Positions 62,359 through 64,000 of a stretch of DNA of 64,000 nt are shown piece by piece. How positions within the stretch are numbered: position 1 is the first letter of the stretch; the number at the start of each line of letters is the position of its first letter. Location of the stretch: positions 1 through 64,000 of the forward strand of contig NZ_JAMHIV010000012.1 of NCBI RefSeq assembly GCF_023897065.1. Reading direction: 5' to 3'. A model generated the notes under the pieces. That model was not told where the DNA came from, made no database searches, and saw only the letters and a list, made by a program, of their open reading frames with translations. The DNA comes from Crossiella sp. SN42. GTDB lineage: Bacteria > Actinomycetota > Actinomycetes > Mycobacteriales > Pseudonocardiaceae. The position numbers were made by a program, and so were the translations under genes.

Positions 62359-64000
62359 CGCGACCGGAGGCCGGCGAGCTTGCCGCGTACCTCCTCGGCC
62401 TGTGGATGCCTTCGACTGTCCAAAAAGGACAGTGAGGATCGCCAGGACTCCCCCGCGGCCAAGGGATCGCCCGCGGCCAGTTGGGTGTCGCCCAGGCGGT
62501 GCAGGCTGAGGGCGGCCTCGTGGCGGTTGCTCAGCTGGTCGAAGATGGTGATCGCGCGGTGGTAGTTCGCGGTGGCCTCGGTGTGCTCGCCCAGGCGGTG
62601 GTGGATGAACCCGAGGCTGTCGTGCACCGCGGCCTCGGTGTTGCGATCACCGATCTCGGTGGCCACCGCCAGGGCTTGCCCGCACAGCTCGAAGGCCCGT
62701 TCGTGCTCGCCGAGGTGCGCGCTGGTCCAGCCGAGGCCGTTGAGGCTGCTGGCCTGGCCCGGCCGGAACCCGGTCTGCCGGTACAGCGCGAGTGCCTGCC
62801 GGTGGTGGGTGACGGCGCGCGGAAAGTCTTGCTGCTCCTGGTGAACCCACGCCAGCGTCCGGTGCACGTAGGCCTGCCCGGCCGGGTCGCCCAGCTCCCG
62901 GTACCGCTCACCGGCCGCCTCGGCATGCTTGATCGACTCGGCGTAGCGGCGCAACCGCAGGAACGCGTGGCCCAGCAGCCGGTGCGCCACCGCCTGGGCC
63001 GCCCGGTCGCCGAGCCGGTCGGCCGCCTCCAGCGCGAGCCGCTGGGTCGCCACCCAGTCCGGCCAGAAACCCCGCAGCTGCAAGAACTTCGCCATCGCCC
63101 AGGCCAGCCGCCAGGTGTCGGAGTGCCAGTTCTGGTCCCGCGCCTGGTGCACGCAGGCGAGCAGCACCAGGCGTTCCTCGTCGAACCAGCGCATGGCCTG
63201 CGGGTAGTCGGCCAGCTCCCGGGGCTGGGCGTGTGGGCCCGGTTCCGGCAGGGTCACCTCCGCCCAGTGCGGGTGCAGCAGCTCCGCCGCGGCCCGCGCG
63301 GTGTGCAGGTAGTGCTCAAAAACCCGGTGCAGGCCCGGGTTCCGCTCCCCCTCGGGGTCGGGCAGCTCCGCCGCGTACACCCGGAGCAGGTCATGCGCGC
63401 GGAAGCGGCCCGGCCAGTGCTCGGCGAGCAGGTTCGCCCGCACCAGCTCCGCGATCGCCTTGCGCGCCTTGGCGAATGGGACTCCGGCGAGTGCGGCAGC
63501 GGCGTGCACGCCGATGTCCGGCCCGGGATGCCCGCCCAGCAGGCGGAACAGCCGCGCGGCCGCCGGCCCAAGCTGCTGGTAGGACCAGGAGAACACCGCG
63601 CGCAGGTCCTCCTCGCCCGCGCCGAGGTCGAGCGCGTCCAGCCTGCCCCTGGCGTCCCGCAGCTCCTCGACCAGCCGCGCGCAGCCGGGCGAGTCGGCGG
63701 CGCGGGCCGCGACCACGCTCAGCGCGAGCGGTAGCCCCGCGCACAGCCGGACCAGTTCGGCGACGGTGCCCGGCGGCGCGGCCACACCCGGACCGACCCG
63801 CTCGGCCAGCAGCGCCCTGCCCTGCTCGACGGTGAACAGCTCCAGCGGCACGCGATGCCCGCCCTCCTTTGCCACCAGGCCGTCCAGGCGGTCCCGGCTG
63901 GTGATCAGCACCACGCAGCCGGGACCGCCCGGCAGCAGCGGCCGGACCTGCTCGGCGTCGCGGGCGTTGTCCAGCACGACGAGCATGCGCCGGTCGGCCA
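62355..64000 (-). CDS. NB-ARC/TPR regulatory ATPase (AfsR/SARP-like), partial
   Basis: C-terminal ~545 residues of a regulator whose start lies right of the window. At the visible N-terminal end: Walker B-like MLVVLDNARDAEQVRPLLPG and LITSRDRL (sensor), then the NB-ARC helical domain with LCAGLPLALSVVAARAA (GLPL motif). From ~290 on are about six TPR units (HRLLGHAFLRLRRYAESIKH, SSLNGLGWTSAHLGEHERAF). Probably preceded by a DNA-binding and BTAD domain outside the window. Its position beside the terpenoid cluster makes it a candidate pathway activator. Confidence 0.9.
   Translation of the reverse strand, partial: ADRRMLVVLDNARDAEQVRPLLPGGPGCVVLITSRDRLDGLVAKEGGHRVPLELFTVEQGRALLAERVGPGVAAPPGTVAELVRLCAGLPLALSVVAARAADSPGCARLVEELRDARGRLDALDLGAGEEDLRAVFSWSYQQLGPAAARLFRLLGGHPGPDIGVHAAAALAGVPFAKARKAIAELVRANLLAEHWPGRFRAHDLLRVYAAELPDPEGERNPGLHRVFEHYLHTARAAAELLHPHWAEVTLPEPGPHAQPRELADYPQAMRWFDEERLVLLACVHQARDQNWHSDTWRLAWAMAKFLQLRGFWPDWVATQRLALEAADRLGDRAAQAVAHRLLGHAFLRLRRYAESIKHAEAAGERYRELGDPAGQAYVHRTLAWVHQEQQDFPRAVTHHRQALALYRQTGFRPGQASSLNGLGWTSAHLGEHERAFELCGQALAVATEIGDRNTEAAVHDSLGFIHHRLGEHTEATANYHRAITIFDQLSNRHEAALSLHRLGDTQLAAGDPLAAGESWRSSLSFLDSRRHPQAEEVRGKLAGLRSR

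Overview
The window is about 64 kb of very GC-rich DNA. Its codon use, GTG/TTG starts, chains of ATGA/GTGA stop-start overlaps, SARP/AfsR regulators, CsoR copper operon, GAF-ANTAR proteins, F420/PPOX-type oxidoreductase and PGRS-like protein all fit a filamentous actinobacterium. A recurrent GTCCAC(A/T)GTGGAC palindrome inside genes suggests Pseudonocardiales, but that is a guess. I see no rRNA, tRNA, CRISPR array or intact insertion sequence.

Layout. 1-2565 is the right edge of a polyketide cluster: the AT-ACP end of a type I PKS coupled to an FAD monooxygenase. 2566-3644 holds only remnants (SpvB/Tc-toxin and TPR-like fragments). 3645-8876 has a serine hydrolase, a large AfsR-like regulator and the end of a catalase-ankyrin pair (KatE at 8888-11140). 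11141-14010 mixes remnants (KamA-like and others) with an SDR and a bL37-like mini-gene that has no stop before its terminator. 14265-18017 is a copper operon (csoR, a 19-codon cysteine ORF, a secreted HxH protein, copA) with CsoR-like boxes. 19075-26181 is a transport operon under Fur/Zur-like boxes: ATP-grasp stub, MFS exporter, Tat lipoprotein binding protein, two permeases, fused double ATPase and GNAT. It resembles metallophore export and uptake loci such as staphylopine Cnt, but no complete biosynthetic enzyme is present.

26208-33148 contains an SnoaL-like protein, a PPOX enzyme, two divergent HxlR paralogues, a short UvrA paralogue, and a TetR/carboxylesterase pair. 33791-41956 is a stress and envelope region: two GAF-ANTAR proteins, a beta-helix secreted protein, a small protein/desaturase/STAS operon, a PGRS-like glycine-rich protein, an RTX-like protein and a SARP regulator. 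41836-44958 is a likely polymorphic-toxin locus: PknH-like sensor, secreted coiled-coil nuclease and SUKH immunity protein. 45141-49267 has an NTF2-fold protein, an MSMEG_6728-family protein, a secreted Amidase_6 protein and a lipoprotein. 49366-50267 is a divergent HxlR/quinone-oxidoreductase pair, both ruined by internal deletions.

50317-59492 is the most interesting block, a probable uncharacterised meroterpenoid pathway. A five-gene translationally coupled operon (aminotransferase, polyprenyl diphosphate synthase, UbiA prenyltransferase, terpene-cyclase-fold protein, epoxidase-like FAD enzyme) is flanked by an O-methyltransferase, a TauD dioxygenase and a P450. The window ends with a broken tripeptidyl-peptidase, RidA, a WYL regulator and a partial NB-ARC/TPR regulator. 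A recurring theme is gene decay by truncation and internal deletion: at least ten recognisable gene fragments lie in the gaps.
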